Source: an uncultured Lachnospiraceae bacterium
GTDB lineage: Bacteria; Bacillota; Clostridia; Lachnospirales; Lachnospiraceae
Assembly (NCBI GenBank): GCA_905209865.1
Contig: CAJLUP010000077.1
Coordinates: 1 to 8,739, forward strand
Reading direction: 5' to 3'
Length of the DNA stretch: 8,739 nucleotides
A program made the translations under genes and the position numbers. The stretch's first letter is position 1. The number at the start of each line of letters is the position of its first letter. Positions 6,362-8,739 of this stretch are shown here, in pieces. A model generated the notes under the pieces. It was not told where the DNA came from. It did no database searches and saw nothing but the letters and a program-made list of their open reading frames with translations.

Positions 6362-6427
6362 TCCGCTCTTACCAGTGGCGAATTTAATCATTTCTATTGA
6401 TATTTTTTAACATTTCTGATTTTTCTT

Positions 6428-7693
6428 TTACAACAAAAAAGTTTTATACAAATATTTCAGGCAAATTCCAACCGTACGTTCCTTTACTGTTTTTGTGGAA
6501 ACTAATTTATAGGATGCTGTCTTCTCTCCGTTGATCCGATAAATCGCCTCCCCGACAACTTCTCCTTTCTTGATCGGAGCTTTCACTCCTTTTTTCAGCT
6601 TCTGTTCTATCTCTTCTTTATCATTTACGCCAATTAAGATTTCTTTGGATTCTCCGACAGCTTTCGTCTCCAACAAAACAGTTCCTTTCTCAGGAAATCC
6701 GTCAATATAGCCGTTTATCACATTTATCGTTTTTCTTTCCCCGATCTGTACCGGAGAGATCTCCTTATAAGAATAATTTTCCAGTCCATATGTCATCAGT
6801 TTTCTTGTGTCCGACCATTTGTAACCTTTATTGTTTGGCCATCCGCAGGCAAGAAGAGAAACAATCAGCGTTTTTCCGTCTTTTCTAAGCGCTCCTACAT
6901 AACAGTATCCGGCATCTGCCGTAAATCCTGTTTTCCCGCTTAAAGCGCCGTCCATCATTTTCAAAAACGCATTATGATTGACGCAGGAATAGTTTCTCTC
7001 CCCCTCGCAATCAGCAAACGTATATGTATCTGTTCCGGTAATTTCCAAAAACTTTTCTTTTTGCGGAGATTCCATAATGCAGTATTTCATAATTCGAGCC
7101 AAGTCTTCCGCAGTTGTATGGTGAATTCCTTTTTCATCCTGTCCATCTAATCCATTTGGCGTAATAAAATAAGTAGATCTGCAGCCAAGCTCTTCCGCCT
7201 TTTTATTCATCATATCAGCGAATTTAGAGACATCTCCGGCGACGCACTCCGCCACTGCCACCGCGGAGTCATTGTGGGATTCCAGCATAAGAGAGTAAAG
7301 AAGATCCTTTAAGTAAAACGTCTGTCCTGTCGTCATTCCTAATTTCACTTCCGGCTGCGAAGAAGCGATGCTGCTGACTTCTGTTTTTTCAGACAAACTG
7401 CCATTTTCAAGAGCAAGAATACAAGTCATGATTTTTGTTGTACTCGCCATCGGCATCTGTGCATCCTTCTTTTTTGCAAACAAAATACGCCCTGTCCCGG
7501 CGTCCATTAAAACCGCCGAACGGGCGTACAGATCAGAAGGTCTGATCTCAGCAATCTTTTGATTTTTACTCTTTACACTTTCCTCTGCCAAACTCTCCGT
7601 TGAGAATTCGTTCCAAACAACCGAAATACAAATGCCAAACAGCAGTAATACTGCCAGTATTTTTGTATTGATTTTATATGTGTTTCTCCGCAT
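6428..7693 (-). CDS. Secreted D-alanyl-D-alanine carboxypeptidase (peptidase S11, DacF/PBP5-like)
   Basis: This low-molecular-weight penicillin-binding protein trims the terminal D-alanine from peptidoglycan stem peptides at the outer face of the membrane. The 421-residue product has an N-terminal signal or anchor (hydrophobic 11-27, possible cleavage near 36). The three active-site motifs of the serine DD-peptidases are present and in order: STTK (84-87, nucleophile Ser84 and Lys87), SHN (139-141) and KTG (254-256). Residues about 305-400 form the PBP5-type C-terminal beta domain, and the last dozen residues (CLKYLYKTFLL) are hydrophobic and basic, suiting a membrane-associating helix. The ATG at 7693 follows an AAAGGG and GGAAG purine-rich stretch at acceptable distance. 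It lies downstream of scpB, but 206 bp separate them and a TATAAT box suggests its own promoter. The family is certain; which paralogue (vegetative or sporulation) is not. Confidence 0.95.
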   Translation of the reverse strand: MRRNTYKINTKILAVLLLFGICISVVWNEFSTESLAEESVKSKNQKIAEIRPSDLYARSAVLMDAGTGRILFAKKKDAQMPMASTTKIMTCILALENGSLSEKTEVSSIASSQPEVKLGMTTGQTFYLKDLLYSLMLESHNDSAVAVAECVAGDVSKFADMMNKKAEELGCRSTYFITPNGLDGQDEKGIHHTTAEDLARIMKYCIMESPQKEKFLEITGTDTYTFADCEGERNYSCVNHNAFLKMMDGALSGKTGFTADAGYCYVGALRKDGKTLIVSLLACGWPNNKGYKWSDTRKLMTYGLENYSYKEISPVQIGERKTINVINGYIDGFPEKGTVLLETKAVGESKEILIGVNDKEEIEQKLKKGVKAPIKKGEVVGEAIYRINGEKTASYKLVSTKTVKERTVGICLKYLYKTFLL

Positions 7694-7730
7694 AATAAGA
7701 TCCCTTTATCTTCCTTTTTCTCTCTAACTA

Positions 7731-7777
7731 TATGCATGTACTTCTGATCTTATGCATGCGGATACGGCTGTACAGCC
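7731..7777. repeat. TATGCATG direct repeat and GGCTGTACAGCC palindrome in the carboxypeptidase leader
   Basis: TATGCATG occurs at 7731-7738 and 7751-7758, exactly 20 bp apart, and a perfect 12-bp palindrome follows at 7766-7777. All lie between the candidate transcription start (about 7812) and the gene start (7693). In RNA the two copies could pair as a 6-bp stem. Function unknown; a regulator site or leader structure is possible. Confidence 0.4.
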
Positions 7778-7818
7778 TCCTCTTTTTCATTGATAAGACT
7801 ATTTAACTCTGTTTCGTA

Positions 7819-7824
7819 ATTATA
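7819..7824 (-). promoter_or_regulatory. Candidate -10 box of the carboxypeptidase gene
   Basis: The minus strand reads TATAAT, a perfect match, in the gap after scpB. The -35 position holds only a weak TTAAAT-like hexamer at 18 bp. If used, transcription would begin near 7812 and leave about 120 bases of untranslated leader. I see no clear terminator after scpB, so read-through from scpAB may also contribute. Confidence 0.4.
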
Positions 7825-7899
7825 CTGTTTCCTTTCCGCATGATTTAAATACTATTTCCTGATTGCGGGGTTCTGTTTTTAATATAACACGGTTTTCTT

Positions 7900-8469
7900 T
7901 TAAATATCCAGCTTCAACTGCGCTTCATCTTCTGCCTCTTCTTTAAAATGTTCAATCTGTTCAGGATTTAACGAAGGAAGGTCATCCAATGACTGTACGC
8001 TGAAACGACGAAGGAATTCCTCTGTAGTTCCAAATAAGAGAGGTCTTCCCGGAGCATCTAAACGTCCGGTCTCTTCAATCAACCCATATTCTACAAGTTT
8101 ATTTACCGCATGATCCGATTTTACACCTCGGATCTTTTCTATCTCTAATTTCGTCACCGGCTGCTTATAGGCAACGATTGAAAGCGTCTCTAAAAGTACG
8201 TCTGTAAGCACATACCGCTTCGGTTGTTTTGCAACTCTGATCAAATATTCATACATTTCCTTTTTGGTACATAACTGAAAAGAATCTTCCAGCTCAATAA
8301 TACGGATCCCTCTGTTTTCTTCTTCATACCGATCCATCATATTCCGAACAAGTTTTTTCGTCGTCTCTTCATCATGTCCGATCGCAAGAGCCAGCTTGCT
8401 TATTTCAACTGAATCTCCCATTGTAAATAAGATTGCTTCAACTGCTCCTTGAAGTTTATCAATTTCCAT
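7900..8469 (-). CDS. scpB: Segregation and condensation protein B
   Basis: ScpB forms dimers that bind ScpA and, with Smc, make the condensin complex that compacts and separates bacterial chromosomes. The product has 189 residues from the chosen start, normal for the family, and consists of two winged-helix domains. The diagnostic segment LETLSIVAYKQPVTKLEIEK is at about residues 93-112, followed by IRGVKSDHAVNKLVEYGLIE and the signature GRPLLFGTTEEFLRRF (141-156), then the acidic tail. A TTG codon seven codons upstream (8490) would extend the frame, but the ATG at 8469-8467 is preceded by AGGTGGGAG at good spacing and gives the expected N-terminus MEIDKLQGAVEAILF. The start overlaps the end of scpA by 11 bases, indicating translational coupling. 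Confidence 0.95.
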   Translation of the reverse strand: MEIDKLQGAVEAILFTMGDSVEISKLALAIGHDEETTKKLVRNMMDRYEEENRGIRIIELEDSFQLCTKKEMYEYLIRVAKQPKRYVLTDVLLETLSIVAYKQPVTKLEIEKIRGVKSDHAVNKLVEYGLIEETGRLDAPGRPLLFGTTEEFLRRFSVQSLDDLPSLNPEQIEHFKEEAEDEAQLKLDI

Positions 8470-8739
8470 CCGCTTCTCCCACCTTTTCAATCATGATCTC
8501 TCCGCATGTTTCTTCCTGCTCCACGCGGATCTCTCCCAGTTTCATCATTTCCAATACCGCCAAAAATGTAACAACAATATGCATTTTGCTTTTTTGTTTT
8601 TCAAGAAGCTGCCTAAAAGAAAATCTATGATGTGTATGCATGTATTCATGTATATATACAAATTTATCTGATACGGTCACTTCTTCTTTTTCTATTTTTC
8701 CAAACTTCAAAAAAAACATCACTCACAATCTCTTCAGCT
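8459..8739 (-). CDS. scpA: Segregation and condensation protein A, C-terminal part, with an apparent frameshift (runs off the window)
   Basis: ScpA is the kleisin that bridges the Smc heads and binds ScpB. Only its C-terminal domain is visible: FGKIEKEEVTVSDKF, then HHRFSFRQLLEKQ and MHIVVTFLAVLEMMKLGEI, the typical C-terminal winged helix of ScpA. This frame is open only from 8722 downward; directly before it at 8725-8723 is TGA. The sole frame open at the window edge upstream reads AEEIVSDVFF and passes into a run of eight T (minus strand, 8716-8709). Dropping one T would join the two frames as AEEIVSDVFLKFGKIEKEEV, a natural-looking ScpA sequence. So the gene is frameshifted at the homopolymer, either by sequencing error, true mutation or slippage. 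GTG and ATG codons at 8722 and 8719 could start a fragment, but no ribosome binding site supports that. The stop overlaps scpB. Confidence 0.8.

Noticed and set aside
6295..6427. Leucine T-box or attenuator before the leuA-type gene
   Set aside because: The gap is too short and has no specifier-loop or T-box-like element and no leucine-rich leader peptide.
7750..7850. Open stretch on the minus strand in the scpB-carboxypeptidase gap that translates as protein-like sequence (NYETELNSLINEKEE)
   Set aside because: It has no start codon in frame after the upstream TAG and no ribosome binding site; it might be a degraded remnant, but I cannot support it.
8634..8641. Third TATGCATG-like copy on the right side of the window
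   Set aside because: It lies inside scpA codons for a Tyr-Met-His segment and has no partner at regular spacing.

Overview
The window looks like chromosome of a low-GC Gram-positive anaerobe, most likely a Lachnospiraceae member (Blautia/Dorea/Mediterraneibacter-like). This is inferred from the codon bias, the strong GGAG-type ribosome binding sites, the sodium-pump decarboxylase cluster with a lipoprotein OadG-like subunit, and the scpA-scpB-carboxypeptidase order. All genes I accept lie on the minus strand, so transcription runs from the right end (8739) to the left end (1).

Right part (8739 to 6428): the C-terminal end of scpA (with an apparent frameshift at an 8-base homopolymer), scpB overlapping it by 11 bases, then a 206-bp gap with a perfect TATAAT box and short repeats, and a secreted penicillin-binding D-Ala-D-Ala carboxypeptidase. 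These serve chromosome condensation/segregation and peptidoglycan trimming.

Middle (6294 to 4300): a 664-residue protein in which a complete 2-isopropylmalate synthase (catalytic barrel plus leucine-sensing LeuA dimer domain) continues in the same reading frame into a complete AraC-type double helix-turn-helix DNA-binding domain. This is the most striking object in the window: a leucine-biosynthesis enzyme fused to a transcription factor, with its allosteric leucine domain next to the DNA-binding domain. No other leucine genes are in view.

The 434-bp gap from 3866 to 4299 is not empty. On the minus strand it holds a weak hairpin (4227-4260), a good rho-independent terminator (4142-4170), a candidate promoter embedded in that terminator, a 32-codon small ORF with a CxxC motif and a good ribosome binding site (3979-4077), and a near-consensus sigma-A promoter (3924-3952) whose -10 box lies inside a perfect 14-bp palindrome.

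Left part (3865 to 1): a tightly packed five-gene operon for a biotin-dependent, membrane-bound, sodium-translocating decarboxylase or transcarboxylase. In order it encodes a PccB/MmdA-family carboxyltransferase, a lipoprotein OadG-like subunit, a biotin carrier protein, the OadB-type sodium pump, and the first 18 codons of an OadA/5S-type carboxyltransferase. Carboxyl groups would move from an acyl donor to the biotin on the carrier and then either to a second acceptor or to the membrane pump, where decarboxylation drives sodium export. Having two different carboxyltransferases on one carrier and one pump makes the exact reaction ambiguous.
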